The notes: generated by a model not told the origin, from the sequence alone. Counted from the stretch's first letter, positions 45,701 through 58,449 are shown. The stretch is 64,000 nucleotides of DNA from Gadus chalcogrammus (GCF_026213295.1 NC_079434.1:8389857-8453856), one strand, 5' to 3'. A program made the numbers and translations.

Positions 45701-46145
45701 ATAGAATTAGGTATGAGAGCCAGATAGTGTCCTTTCTTAAGGGACTCAACTAGACTTCAGAAACTCAGGAGCATTACCTCCCAGTGAATATTATGGTTTG
45801 ATTTAAGCCTAGTAACTACACAAGAGCACATGGTATAAAATGTGCGAGACATCTCTCCTTTTGAGCCTCGAATCAAACCAGCCGGCTGCCATAACTACAA
45901 TAACACGTCTTAAAATAGAGAGACGCAGTAATCAAACGTGATTATAAACCCCATATCTCCATTCATACAGCAGCCGGATGGAGCCTCAATGCCACACAGC
46001 GGGTTCAGGGAAACATAGTCAGCGTTTGGGGTGCATTTGATGCAGATTAAGTAGCAGGATTAGCATTTGGAATAATATCAGTCTATTAATGCTTTAGTAT
46101 AATGAGTGTAGTATGGGTCTTTACCTATTTTATCCTTATTATTTG
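45701..46145. other. Single-copy DNA
   Basis: Nothing recognised. Confidence 0.5.
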
Positions 46146-46320
46146 CACTGTTTAGTCATTTAGCAGTCGCTATTATCCGAAGTGAGTTCCAGGGAGTTCA
46201 GATGCATGTCATTGAGGAGCAGGAAGGGCTTAGGAAGTTTTGCTGAGGGATGCCTACTGGTAGACTGTCTACATTGGGGATCGAATTTAGAATCTTATGG
46301 CTAGGATTTGAACACATTAA
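46146..46320 (-). mobile_element. SINE copy, reverse orientation
   Basis: Starts with the complement of the tail (GTCATTTAGCAGTCGCTATTATCCGAAG), then the body phrase TGCTGAGGGATGCCTACTGG and a B-box complement GGGGATCGAATTTAG. Nearly full length. Confidence 0.65.
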
Positions 46321-47020
46321 ACAAAAGACTCTGCTTTCGCTATATGGTGCCCACGTAGGGTTACCGCATACAAATGCTTTACAATGTGTTCATTCACATG
46401 TTAACTGTTGTTATGGCAATAGACTGAATGGATGAGTTCCTGGTCTGATGTGTGCTGTGGTGATCTGTTAAGGCATGGGCACAAGAGTCCTCAAAGTCTA
46501 TCGATCAAAGATACGCCGTGTAGTTGTTTTAACTCACTGTGCTTACCCAGGATGAGGTAAACATTGCTACCAAAGGCTACCAGAGCCACATTTTGAAAAA
46601 TAGAGAAAGAAATAGATAGAAGTATAAATGTAAATGTACATGACACTGTTATTTTCCCCTGTCTATCTGAGCCAACATTTACATTTAGCCAAGCTGCATT
46701 TTTTGTGCTGAGTTGGTAGCAGGTTTTCTTTTTCCGCCAGTTTTATTTTACACAACGTCCATGATCCTTTAGTTATTCTTGCCCTTTGAAAGATTAAACT
46801 ATCTTTTAGACCAGTAGCTCAATCTATGCTTTCATCCACTGCAAAGTCTCTATTTTTCTATACATATAAATCCCTGAGTATTTATGAATCCGGGCCTCAC
46901 TCTAATCTCTGTGAAAGCCGATTTAGGTCCCCTCCACTAAAAGGCTACTTTAGAGCCCCAGAAATCTGCCACCCGTGACAGACTACACCATGATTAGGAA
47001 AGCTATATCCCTGACCGCTC
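46321..47020. other. Single-copy DNA
   Basis: Nothing recognised. Ends in a C-rich stretch at 47029-47047. Confidence 0.5.
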
Positions 47021-47539
47021 ACTTGCACCCCCCCCCCACCCCCCCCCATCTCACACATCCTTCTTTCAACGGTGACAATTTGCCAAAGTAGCCTAGCCTG
47101 TAGCTGCCACTGCGTTGCGTTTTGGGCGCACAGTGAGAAGCGGGATCGACTTCGGACAGAGTTTATCGCGCATCTGGGATCGCAACGCGATTACATTTCG
47201 AAGGACCCGAGTAACGACTTACTAAACATCCGGTCCTGAAGACGCGGGACTGCCTCAGCCAGCGCTCTCCAGAGGGTGTAGAAAACACACTCTGTTTGAG
47301 TGAGGGGGTTGTACACTGTTCTGAACGGATAGTCGACTTATATTGATGATGCATTCAGCTTGAGTATAGACTGCATAACCTCGATGTAACATTGATAAAG
47401 AAAAAACCTAAGGATTAGGATCAGCCTAAACCTGCTACCATTTGCCGAGCTTTATCAATGAACACGGCAGCCACAATGTGTACATCGTCACCTTATTCTT
47501 TATTGTGAATGCAGTTATAGATATATAGCCTATATAGAG

Positions 47540-47565
47540 ATAGATCGATAGATAGATAGATAGTA
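47540..47565. repeat. (GATA)n short array
   Basis: GATAGATAGATAGATAG, preceded by GATAGATCGATAG. Confidence 0.9.
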
Positions 47566-48126
47566 CTGTAAACCGTGCATCACTTCTTATTATATACCTG
47601 CGAAAGAAGAGTGTCTGTTCATCGCCTTGCGGGTACAGAAAACAAAAACGCATTGAAACTCTCCCAAGAATCAAAACTCCCCGCGTCCACCCAGCACCAT
47701 CTAGTCAAAAAAAAAAAAAAGAGCGACATCCAAAAATATTCGATACGGCTATCAGCAAAAGTATAACGAAAGGGGGGTAGGAAAAAAATTAAAAGAAAAC
47801 AAACAAAAAATACAAACAAACCTGTGCGCTTACAGCTGCAAGAAAAGTATCGCGATAAGACGTTCGGACGTGAGGACGCCAGCAGGTTTAAAAAGGAGGA
47901 CCCGAGCGGATCAAAGAGGGAACAAGGTGAAAGCAAACCGGGGGGGTCGAGCCGACACACCGAAGCCACAAAACTCCACGGCCATCAAACAACATCGCAA
48001 AATGCAAAGCAAAGGCATATAGCAACAGCAAAAGTCGACAGAAACAAAAAATAAAAATGTTCCAAAACCACCATGTTTTTTAGAAAAAATAAAAATAAAA
48101 ATATTATATACTGACCAAAACCTGTC

Positions 48127-48144
48127 TCGGGGTTCAGACCCCGA
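48127..48144. other. Perfect GC-rich hairpin
   Basis: TCGGGGT-TCAG-ACCCCGA: 7-bp perfect arms and a 4-base loop, within the A-rich part of the candidate 5' region. Stable as RNA on either strand; role unknown. Confidence 0.6.
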
Positions 48145-48799
48145 AACCAAAACCGCAAGCAAGTCAATGCTTTATTTTTGCTCTCTCTCCTGTGTGTGCT
48201 CTCGGAGCCTCTAACGCACCCGTTCACCCTGCGACCAGAATCACTGCATGCTAAAAACTTGAAGCCTGGATGGAAAAATCGCTCAAAACCACCACCACTT
48301 CAATTCTCACGTCAAACACCAGCGAAAGGAGGAAAAATAAAAAAAAGGGTAGCAATTAAAAAGACAAAAAAAATGCTTACAAAAAGCCATTGAAAGGTAC
48401 TCACCGAACCGGGAGTAAAATGTTGCAATAAAATGTGATTATGGCTCAAAACAGACAGTATGGCGGTGAAAAGGCGAAACGCTGTGCTTTCTCCTCTAGA
48501 TCTCTCCCTCCACTTCTGTCATGTGACCGATGATTCCCAGCGACTCCCAGCAATGAACCGCACAACAGCTGACGCCGAATGCTCTCCGCTCCGCACCGGT
48601 CCGAGAGGTAGTCCTTATCATCCTACACTCACTGACTCAACCGCTCCTGCCTTTTTGCCTCACATTCTCTCTCCCCTTCTCTCCTCCAAGATGTTGATGT
48701 GTGCTGAGCTCATTCGCGGTGTCACCAACAACGTAACATCTACGCGATTCTCAACCTTTTTCCTCCTCGTTTTTTTCCGTTCTCCTCCAAAACATCGAA

Positions 48800-48800
<1 letters not shown>

Positions 48801-48885
<85 letters not shown>

Positions 48886-48921
48886 AACGTGGTGCCTCTT
48901 TTGCGTAGCAGTCCTCCACCG

Positions 48922-48955
<34 letters not shown>
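48801..48955. repeat. (CA)n followed by 34-bp poly-C
   Basis: CA at 48801-48884, then a short unique bridge and an uninterrupted C run at 48922-48955. The same CA-then-poly-C order occurs at 34.6-34.77 kb. Confidence 0.95.
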
Positions 48956-48957
<2 letters not shown>

Positions 48958-49262
48958 ACACCCCACCCTCCCTGTTTATTACCGCGACCGAAAAAGAAAA
49001 GAGTGTACTGTCTAAAAGAGTGTAGACAGTTTTAGTTTGTTGGAGAGCGGTTGCTTCGTGACGTTGGAGAGAGAGAGAGAATATGAACCGTGAATGGCTG
49101 CATTGAACTAATCTGGTGGCTTCCGCGGCTCAGACCAACGCTGGTGGCGTTCAGTTCAGGCAGACAGTTTCAGCACCGCGGATAGCGACGTGGTTCTGCC
49201 GTATAGGGCAGTTCTCTGAATAATATTGCCGGAATAAAGGCAATATCGCGTTGTCTGCGCGA

Positions 49263-49267
49263 ATATG

Positions 49268-49340
<73 letters not shown>
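49263..49340. repeat. (TA)n microsatellite
   Basis: About 78 bp of TA with one GTAT interruption. Self-complementary, so it can extrude as a cruciform. Confidence 0.95.
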
Positions 49341-49346
<6 letters not shown>

Positions 49347-49635
49347 TGGGTTCATGTAAGGGAAATGTAGACTGTATACTTCCAAAGCCTCAAAGTCATA
49401 CAAAGCCCACTTGTTATCAGTTTTCCTGGTGTTTGTTTCCCAAGACCAGCCTCAGAAAATATTCATGTGTCCGTCTGTCTGTCTTTGGACTGACAGATAT
49501 TGTTCGGTCTGAGGAGCAAACAACTCACAGTATTTGAGACAACTGTCAGTGTGTGTTCATCAGCAGCCGTGAGCCAGCCTCGCTGCTGCACCTCAAGCCA
49601 TGTGTAATTCCATTTTCCTTTCACATCCCATCCTA
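49341..49635. other. Spacer
   Basis: Nothing recognised. Confidence 0.5.
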
Positions 49636-49975
49636 GCACACACGCACGCACGCACACACATACACACACACACACACATACATAGACACACATACGCCCA
49701 CACGCACGCACACACACGAACAACCACAGACACATAGAGACGCACAATCACGCAAACACACCTGCACACAAATACACACAAATATACCCGCAACGCACAC
49801 ACATGCACGCACACACCCACTAACGCACACCAGCACACACACAGGCACATACACACGTACACACACACACATACACTCAGAAACACAAACTCACACACTT
49901 ATACTCACATGCACTAACACTTACACACAAACACACAAACAAACACACACACAAATACCCACACACACACACCCA
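49636..49975. repeat. Degenerate (CA)n region
   Basis: CA-rich with GCACGCAC, ATACACAC and AAACACAC variants; pure runs are short. Older than the neighbouring pure arrays. Confidence 0.9.
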
Positions 49976-50284
49976 TCCCTCTCTCTGATAGTCTCACAAT
50001 CTCTGAAGAACAGAGATTGCGTTGCTACGGGTAATTGATCCGACTTTGAGGGCCGATCACGAGGGCGGTCTAGCCCCACTCACCCCCCGCGTGCACGCCA
50101 TCCGGTGTCCTGTCAGAACAGGTCGGGACTCACATGCCTGCCACCCTGGAAGACCTCGTTGGGGGATGAGGGGGGCGGGGGAGGGGGGGGGGATGCCAGA
50201 CTGTAATAACCGGCGGCTGGTAGGTTGGTCTTGACCTGGGTTCATCGCGTCGCCGTGGTGACACAGGAGTCCGGCATCGGGCTG
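49976..50284. other. Single-copy DNA with G-rich stretch
   Basis: GGGGGATGAGGGGGGCGGGGGAGG at about 50160-50190 is quadruplex-prone. No gene recognised. Confidence 0.5.
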
Positions 50285-50525
50285 CTGTAGCTCAAGGTAG
50301 ACAGAGAGCTCAACGGTATATCGGCTAGGGCAGCCCGCTCCCAAAGAGTCCCGGGTTCGATACCCAGTGTCCTCAGTGACCTGGGGACCAGAGGACTTGA
50401 AGCTAAGAGGGAAGAAAGAAATTAATGTTTTTTTTTTTTTCTTTGCAGCATTGTGTCCTTTGACTGTTCTCAGCCTCGCTTGTACATCGTTTTGGATGGA
50501 AGATTCTGCTGAATGACTGAATGTA
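50285..50525 (+). mobile_element. tRNA-type SINE copy
   Basis: A-box-like TATCGGCTAGGGCA (about 50317), B-box-like GGGTTCGATACCC (about 50353), body, and the tail TCGTTTTGGATGGAAGATTC then TGCTGAATGACTGAATG (50486-50522). Nearly full length, with a T run in the middle. Confidence 0.7.
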
Positions 50526-50711
50526 AATTGATAACTTTTGTATCATCAGACCCGAGGTGTTGACAAGCACTGTGTTTAACCCCATGTGCCCCCCCCCCCA
50601 AACTGTTCCATCCTTCGGTGGGGGATTCTGGTGACTGCAAAGGAATCACACTGCCTCCAGTGTCACTGCCACGCAGCCTAGAGCCGTGGCGGACAAATCC
50701 CCTCCATCATG

Positions 50712-50714
<3 letters not shown>

Positions 50715-50810
<96 letters not shown>

Positions 50811-51180
50811 AGTTTGTTTGAGTGTATGTGTACGAAAATGAGAGACTGCGTGAGTGAGTACTAGTGAGTGTGTGTCGGTGTGTGTGAGAGGGAATGGCGG
50901 TGTGTTTGTGTTTGTTAGCATGTGCAGGGAAGTGTGTGTTTGGGTGTGGAGGTAGGTGTGTGTGTCTGAGTAAACCGTATATGTGCCTGGTAGAGGTGTG
51001 TGTGTGTGTGTGTTGGTGTGTGGAGGTAGGTGTGTGTGAATGTGTATATATATATATATGCATGGAGGGAGGCGTGTGTGTGTGTGTGTGTGTGAGTGCG
51101 TGCGTGTATATGCACAGAGGTAGGTTTGTGTTTGTATGTGTGTGTGTATGGAGGTAGATGTGTTTTTGTGTGTGTGAGTG
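50715..51180. repeat. (GT)n core with long degenerate right flank
   Basis: Pure GT at 50715-50807, then GT-rich sequence with repeated GTGTGGAGGTAGGTGTGTGT phrases (about 50943, 51018, 51116 and 51150), a loose minisatellite. Confidence 0.9.
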
Positions 51181-51310
51181 GAGGTGTAGGTTCAGGCATG
51201 TTTATGGAGATTGACGGGATGGGCTCCTGGTCTTTGTCAGCGGCTATAAAGACAGCACCAAGGTCGCCAGGAAACGCCCTCAATAAATATTTAAATGAAC
51301 ACACATCCAT

Positions 51311-51420
<110 letters not shown>

Positions 51421-51504
51421 AAAACAATTGGGCTTCAATACAGGGAGAGCGAACGGTTGTGGCATCATCACCTGACTATTAACCCCAACCAATAACCAAC
51501 ACAT

Positions 51505-51690
51505 GTACAGGAGAATGTATCGGTTAGGCACTGAAGGCTCTGGGCTCGACCCCCAGAGTCTGCAGCCAAACCCTCGCATCCTAGTGCGAGAGGACCTCTA
51601 ACCCCGACCTGCTCCTGAACGGCATGTATCTGAATTCACTGGAAGTCGCTTGGGACTCAAGTCTCTTCCAAATGAAGAATTGTAATAGTG
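51505..51690 (+). mobile_element. tRNA-type SINE, first duplicate copy
   Basis: A-box-like GTATCGGTTAGGCACTG, B-box-like GGGCTCGACCCCC (about 51543), body CCCCGACCTGCTCCTGAACGG and tail-like CACTGGAAGTCGCTTGGG. The second copy is at 51834-52019. Confidence 0.7.
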
Positions 51691-51833
51691 ATATTATACT
51701 TTATCAGTTAGTGTTTTTTATCAGTTAGTGTTTTTTGTGCGCGCGCACAAAAACAATTGGGCTTCAATACAGGGAGAGCGAACGGTTGTGGCATCATCAC
51801 CTGACTATTAACCCCAACCAATAACCAACACAT

Positions 51834-52019
51834 GTACAGGAGAATGTATCGGTTAGGCACTGAAGGCTCTGGGCTCGACCCCCAGAGTCTGCAGCCAAAC
51901 CCTCGCATCCTAGTGCGAGAGGACCTCTAACCCCGACCTGCTCCTGAACGGCATGTATCTGAATTCACTGGAAGTCGCTTGGGACTCAAGTCTCTTCCAA
52001 ATGAAGAATTGTAATAGTG
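51834..52019 (+). mobile_element. tRNA-type SINE, second duplicate copy
   Basis: Carried by the tandem duplication rather than inserted independently, because the flanks are duplicated with it. Confidence 0.7.
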
Positions 52020-52045
52020 ATATTATACTTTATCAGTTAGTGTTT

Positions 52046-53154
52046 TTTTGGCTGCTATGGTTTTTATTACAGAACTGGCTGGTTTTGGATAGTATTGGAA
52101 CAGGTTTTAGGTTCTTGTTAGACGAAATTAACGTTAGCCTTGATGAGCTAGTGTCTGCCTCTTTCTAAAAACCTTCATTAAAAAGCACTAGTCTAGCTTG
52201 CTACACTTTGGAAATTAGTTGTTAACAAACTAGCAACTAGCCAGACCATATTATGGAGTCCATTTCATGGGCAAACCTTCCATATATTTGTTGTCTGCGC
52301 CCCGGGAGGGAGGGGGCTGGGGGGGTTGGTGTTTGGGCCGTCAATAACTTTGTTTGAATTATTTATGATCTGATTGACTGAACAGCCTTTTATTCATCAT
52401 AGCTCTGCTCATAGCGACATGGTGGAAACTAAAACTGCTGGAATATTCTTTATCCCTCCTTCATCTTCCTTTTTGCCATCTCCTCCAACAATTCTGTTAT
52501 TCTAGTATTTCCGTCCCTTTGTTGTTCTTATTCTTTTTCTGGTTTTTTTTCGAAAGAAAAATCTGCAAATACATCTTGCCTCCTCTTTGCATCACTCTAT
52601 CAAGCCATCTCTCCCTCTCTCCATCCGGCCTCCATTTTTATATTTGGCTAAGTGATCCTTCTGGGGAGAAACCGATACGTTGTGCTCGGTTACACTCGCC
52701 ATGGAAACTTCTGGAAAGAAGCGTGTGTTGCTGTGATATCTTCTTGTTGGGGGTTAAAACGGGATTCGTTCAAATCACTCCCCCCGCCAAAACCTGGTTG
52801 CAGCCCTCTTCCCCGTCTGGCAAACGAAACCAGAGCTTTCCGGTGCTTTCCACACAATATGGACCAGATTAATTCAGTCGTTCTGGCAATGTGTGGATTT
52901 GTACTATTTAATTACCATTTTGTCATGGACTCTGCACTAGTGTTTTATGGCGGGAGTGAAGCCAGCCTGCGCACACGACTGTAGAAAGGATTTGCTGCTA
53001 GTTACGGCACTGGGTCGCTTTAATGTGGGACGCAAAGCGGTGGGAATTCCATTCAATGAGCTTCAAACCTGAATGTCTTTCTAATGGTTCGTTGTTCCTT
53101 GGTCACCTTTAGCATACCAGCGAGCTGGGGTTGGGAAGAGCAACTGCAGTCATC
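52046..53154. other. Single-copy DNA
   Basis: A G-rich patch at 52302-52345 (GGGAGGGAGGGGGCTGGGGGGG) is quadruplex-prone. An open frame of 117 codons (52519-52872) has no known domain. Confidence 0.5.
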
Positions 53155-53156
53155 AG

Positions 53157-53188
<32 letters not shown>

Positions 53189-53435
53189 CGCATGTGTTTG
53201 TGCACCTGTGTGTGTCTACATGTTTACGTGTGTGTGTGTGTGTGTGCATTTATATAATAAGTTTGTGTGAGAGTGTGTACACATGTCTGTCTGCATGTGT
53301 ATATGTGTTTGAGTTTGTTTGTGTTTTTTTGTGTGTGTATATGTGTGTGTGTGTGTGTATGGGCTTGTGATTCTGTATACAGATTTGTTTTTGTATGCGT
53401 GTCCTTGCATGTGTGTGTTTGTGTATATGTGTGAG
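53155..53435. repeat. Degenerate (GT)n region
   Basis: GT runs of 15-25 bp in GT-rich sequence with TGCATGTG and TATATGTG variants. Confidence 0.85.
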
Positions 53436-54370
53436 AAAGAGGCAAACAAATGTTGCACAAATCTATTGGTTCATTATCATTTGTTTTCATGTATTAACCG
53501 CTTAAAAAATCCCTTGCAGAAAGCCTTGGTCTGATTTTTGCAAGGATATCTGTCGATGGTCACGAGTCAGTATATTCACAACTATCGCTTTTGTATTTAA
53601 AAGCACATTCCTTACATTGCCAGTTTAATGAGCTCAGTCAAATCAGCCTCTTTCTAAGCAATAGAAGCGAATGGTTGACCTTGAGGATGTCAGCCGTCTG
53701 AAAATAAGGATTTTGGAATGAAGAGGCCGACTATCACCTAATGTTGCAACTGAAAAACACAACAAAGGGCCCATGGCAGCTTGGTGGTAATCAGCTCGAT
53801 GTTGTTGATCTGTGATTTCCATCTTGTCATGCATAACACGCTTTTCTGTATTTACCTGTCCAGGCCGAGGGGATTATGAATTATGAATTAAGAGATTATT
53901 AGAGATTACGTGTCTTGTTCTGCGGTTGGAGATCCGGGCTCACTCTCCTTCAATTTTAAAGATTGGGAATTTTACGGAAAGCAAACGCAGCGTGGAGGCC
54001 TAAATGTGTGTACCTTAGTGTTAGCCGCGGATGTTAGTTTTGGCTTCCTCTTCAAACCGGCGCTAATCCCAGAACAGGAAACTGACGGGGGTATTACCCG
54101 CTAAATAAACATTCAGATAAATTTCTAGCACTTTTATGGAGATTAAATAAACATAATTAATTCATTCATTGATTTCCCAGAACGCTTTATTTCGGTGTCG
54201 CTGGGCGTGTGCATGTGTGCATGTATGTGTTTGTGTGTGTGCATGTGTGTGTTTTTAATTGTGCGTGTGAGTGTTGGCTCCATCTGTTTGCGTGTTTCAA
54301 ACATACAGAGCTCTGTCTGGGTTGTCTGTCGTATCTGTGTCTGTCTGGGTTGTCTGTTTATGTGTGCATA
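53436..54370. other. Single-copy DNA
   Basis: ATTATGAATTATGAATTA duplicates a 9-bp unit at about 53874. GT-rich degenerate sequence lies at 54205-54275. No gene recognised. Confidence 0.5.
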
Positions 54371-55060
54371 ACTCCATCCAGTTATTGATCTATCCATCTG
54401 TCATTCATCCACTCATCCATCTGTCATTCATCCATCCATCTATCCATCTGTCATTCATCCACTCATCCATCTGTCATTCATCAATCCATCCATCTGTCAT
54501 TCATCCACTCATCCATCTGTCATTCATCAATCCATCCATCTGTCATTCATCCACTCATCCATCTGTCATTCATCCATCCATCCATCTGTCCTTCATCAAT
54601 CTATTCATCCACTCATCCATCTATCCATCTGTCATTCATCAATCCATCCATCCATCTGTCATTCATCCACTCATCCATCTATCCATCTGTCATTCATCCA
54701 TCCATCCATCTGTCATTCATCCACTCATCCATCTATCCATCTGTCATTCATCCATCCATCCATCTGTCATTCATCCATCGGTCCATCTGTCATTCATCCA
54801 TCCATCCATCTGTCATTCATCCATCCATCCATCTGTCATTCATCCATCCATCCATCTGTCATTCATCCATCGGTCCATCTGTCATTCATTCATCCATCCA
54901 TCCATCTGTAATCCATCCACCAATCCATCCATCCACCCCCCCACCCATTTCCCCTCCATCAACCCATCCAACTGCCCATCCATCCTCCACCCATTCAACC
55001 ATCCGTCTACCTATCATCCAACTTCCCTCTCTCCACCTATCCATTAATTCATCATCCAAC
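54371..55060. repeat. (ATCC)n array with higher-order units
   Basis: About 690 bp of CATC/ATCC tetranucleotide with embedded CTGTCATTCATCC units at spacings that are multiples of 4 (commonly 28-60 bp). The long Ser-Ile-His frame over it is a repeat translation. Confidence 0.95.
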
Positions 55061-55279
55061 CCCCTATTACCATACATTATAGGAAGTGCTTGTTGATATG
55101 TGATTCATGATGTTCACTAATCACTAATAGTTCATATGTTTTAATATGAACTATTAGTTTATACAAGAGTAACTAATAGTTAGAATTAATTAATATCACC
55201 TATTATCTAAATCCTAATTTACCAATAGTTTCTCCAAATTCTAACACACAGACACACACAAAAAACACACACACACAAA

Positions 55280-55282
<3 letters not shown>
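55061..55282. other. AT-rich spacer with a perfect hairpin
   Basis: ACTAATAGTTCATAT (55123-55137) is followed after the loop GTTTTA by its exact complement (55144-55158). ACTAATAGTTAG recurs just downstream. Confidence 0.8.

Positions 55283-55365
<83 letters not shown>
55283..55365. repeat. (CA)n microsatellite
   Basis: Uninterrupted CA run, preceded by ACACACAAAA variants. Confidence 0.97.
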
Positions 55366-55367
<2 letters not shown>

Positions 55368-58088
55368 AGGTGACAGAATGACACATGCCCACACAGCTGT
55401 GGTTGCATGGCTGCCATCTGAGAAAGCGTTTAGGCTGGTGGTTAATCTCGGCGAGAGGACAGAGAAGAATTGCTCCGGCGGTGGATTAATTGTGCCAAAC
55501 CCTGTGTGGCCCAGCCAGGGGAAGAGTGTAACACTGTGACACCACGATAAGACCAGGAACCGCCGGTGAACAACACTCCATCCCACTCCTTATCAACCAC
55601 GGCAGCAAAGGAGGGAAACTAATGTGGTACATATGCAGATACCCGTTCTTATTAGTGGCCCTCATTAAATGGACCTTTCATCTGGGAAAAAAAACCATTT
55701 ATACAATTAATATATGATAAATAAATATATGATGATACTAAATTAATAGGGGGGGGTTCCCGCAATCCCTCACATGTCCTCACCCACTTGTGGATGCACC
55801 TCTGGTCCTGAACCAAACAAACATTGTGTTTACATGTGTACATTGCTATTAGCATGTCAAAGAAAGTATGATAATTCCCATTTCGCAAATTGATGTCTTT
55901 AAACATACTAGCAACAGAATCATACAGATAATGTAGTAACGTTTTGTTAGCATAATTTAATAAAGTTTAATATAAAACAGTGATCGTTGCCGTCACGCCT
56001 CCCATTGGGTCCCCTCACCGCGGCCACTAATGGCCCGCGGGCCACAGATTGAGTACCGCTGGTCCGGGGTACTTAGAGGACGTGCTCCATACAGTTTGAT
56101 GACTGTGTTCCTCTCCCTGTGAAACGCCCTTCCTGCCTGGTGCCTGACGCTGAACACTGGCGTACGCGCGGCCATATGGCGCTCGGCTCGGTTCAAGTCG
56201 CATTAAACACCCGGGCGTAATTCTCCGGGAACACGGCCGCTCTCCGCTAATGGTGGAGTCCTCGTCGGAAACGCTTTTTTCCCCCCTTCCTCCACAGATG
56301 GTAAACAATTTAGGCACTTTGTCAGACCGTGGGAGCATGAAATTGGTTTGACTGAGTGTTGCCGGGGACTTAATTAGGTATGGCTAAAACAATATCGCTT
56401 TTACGCCTTTTAATCAGTCACTTAAAAACAATTTTAGCCCCTGCGAGATCCTTTGGATTCCGGGGATGATATATATTTTATGTTATGTTTTCTGACCAAT
56501 CCCTAGAAGCCGGTATCTGTCACAGAGCATTATTGCAGATTTGTTTGATTGATTTGGTGTGAAGAGTGCATGTGATATGATGCTATATGCTTGTGGTTTG
56601 GGTTATTGCTCAGAGGAAGAGTGCATGGTGTCTGCTGAGGTCAGCACGCACCCCTATAAATCCAGAAGCAGGATAAACTGAGCAGTATTTCAAGCGTGAT
56701 GGGGGGAATCTAAACTGCGACCATCAGCGATTCCTGCCAGGGTTCGTCTCCTCTCACGGCGTTAGCCAATTAGCCCCACATTCGATTTTTATTAACTTGT
56801 ATTTGTACATTTTCCTAATGAATTTGACTGAACATTAAACCGTCTAAATAAAGCCATAGCGCGGGTGTTGGTCATTGGCCTGCCTTCCCGACTAAATTAT
56901 GGGATGTCAAATCAATAAGAAGAATACCTGTTATGATGACTGAGGATTTCTAATCAAAGAGGTGCTCACATGTGTGTGTGTGTGATCGCTCTATACGTCC
57001 TGTCTTTTATGCTTTAACGAAACCCAGTGACTAGTGCATCAGTTAATTTCTGACAAATCATAAAGTCAACATTTGAGTATCTCAATCCATGCTGTTGTAA
57101 GCTGTTATATGGTGCAGGCTGATGTCAGCTACTGAAACCTCTTTTCATGGTTGTTTAGAAATGCATTGTTAGCATGCAGCTCTACAGCGCCGCAGTGTCA
57201 AACGCTTATCTGAATACAGTGAGCCATTCCTGCCGGTATAATGAAAATACATTCCCAGTAGTGCAGTGGGCTGGTGTGATTACATGGAACCCCAACCTCG
57301 TCCACCAATGGGTGTTGAAACCATAGACCTCTCCCCAGAGGTCTGGATGGTGGAAAGATTGTTTTTCCACCTTGTGTTCAACATGTTCTCAATGTGAAGA
57401 CGTGTCGTCACGTTCCACCTGTGTCTTCCACTTCGTCCCTCTTGCTGTGTCAGGTTCAGAACCACTTTGTGGAGTCGGGATAAAATGGGATCACATCCTC
57501 CAATGGTTTGTCCATTCCTCCACATGCGTGTACCCGGGCCAGGCTCTCCACGGGAGGAGGTTACAGTGGGGTTGATTCTGGACTGTCTGGCCGTTGCGGG
57601 CCGTTCCAGAGACTGAATTAGATTAGGAAAAAGAAAGCAGCAACAGCAGTAATTACGCTAATATCCCTGCTTGGACTTTGTCCTCCCTCAAATCAATGAT
57701 ATAGCTTCTCTGTCCGTCTTGCCGTGTTCTTTTCAAGGAGGAGGCTTCAGTTGAGACTGAAACTGTTTGCCCTTACTCGTGAATGTAAAAGGTACCATGT
57801 TTTGACGTAGCCAACCTGGGGTTCAGCAGATTATGCCTTTATCTACGGCTGAGCCCTTTTTTTGTCTTTTTTTGTCTAGCGTTGGGGCTAGGTTACCCAA
57901 CGCTTGGTTATTATCAGCTTGTGGCCATGACGTGGTCATGGTACTGGTGTATGGCGTGGGCTGGGCATCATAGACACAGATACTCAGTTTCACAATCTAA
58001 TTGGCCCGTTGACTAAGCTTACGCCAACTGTCAGTGCAACAAAAAAAATGTGTGGGATATCTTCACAGTCCATGTGTCCATTTATGTC
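55366..58088. other. Long single-copy stretch
   Basis: No gene recognised. Sequence at 56028-56065 (GGCCCGCGGGCCACAGATTG, then AGTACCGCTGG) resembles an end of an old hAT-type element, but no partner end was found. Otherwise ordinary non-coding DNA. Confidence 0.45.

Positions 58089-58181
<93 letters not shown>
58089..58181. repeat. (TGTC)n tetranucleotide array
   Basis: About 23 units, the same motif as at 23.0 kb but with no flanking similarity seen. Confidence 0.97.
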
Positions 58182-58449
58182 TTATCTAGCTTCTGTCAAT
58201 ATTGCTATCTTTGTCTTTTTCTGACTGTATGTCTGTCTCTATGTCTATCATCCTACGTGTATGTCTGTCTGTCCTGAGCTTGCGTCCTATTCCGTTATGA
58301 AACAAGAAACCAGTTGTTAACGGTTATTAATGATTGGGGGAATAGGGGGTTTGTAGCTTCAACGACTGGGTTCACTGTTGACTTAATTACGCTGTTGTGA
58401 CGTAAACACAGAAAACTCCAATATCACTTTTGAGAATTAAATTACCAGG
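58182..58449. other. Spacer
   Basis: TGTC-rich degenerate at the left, otherwise nothing. Confidence 0.5.

Larger units (their letters stand above)
47050..49255 (-). promoter_or_regulatory. Candidate CpG-rich 5' end of a minus-strand transcript
   Basis: CpG is raised over most of this interval. On the minus strand, CCCGGTTCG is followed by GTGAGTACC (complement of 48396-48404), a strong splice-donor match, after about 350 bp of CpG-rich, ATG-poor sequence containing GTCACATGAC (E-box) and CAGCTGTTG. Downstream of the donor the minus strand is T-rich, as in many first introns. No coding frame is convincing, so a non-coding first exon is the most I would propose. The CA and poly-C arrays at 48.8-48.96 kb lie upstream of it. 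Confidence 0.25.

Noticed and set aside
47619..47969. 116-codon minus-strand frame
   Set aside because: Composition is Phe/Leu/Ser-rich from a T-rich strand; no domain, no codon evidence.
50354..50364. Possible functional tRNA genes at B-box-like sites
   Set aside because: All such sites lie in SINE heads; no cloverleaf with acceptor stem and anticodon arm could be folded by eye.
54271..55047. 258-codon Ser-Ile-His-rich frame
   Set aside because: Translation of the (ATCC)n array; periodicity is that of the repeat and no domain is present.
56028..56065. End of another hAT-like element
   Set aside because: The phrase resembles known hAT ends, but no matching opposite end or 8-bp target duplication was found.
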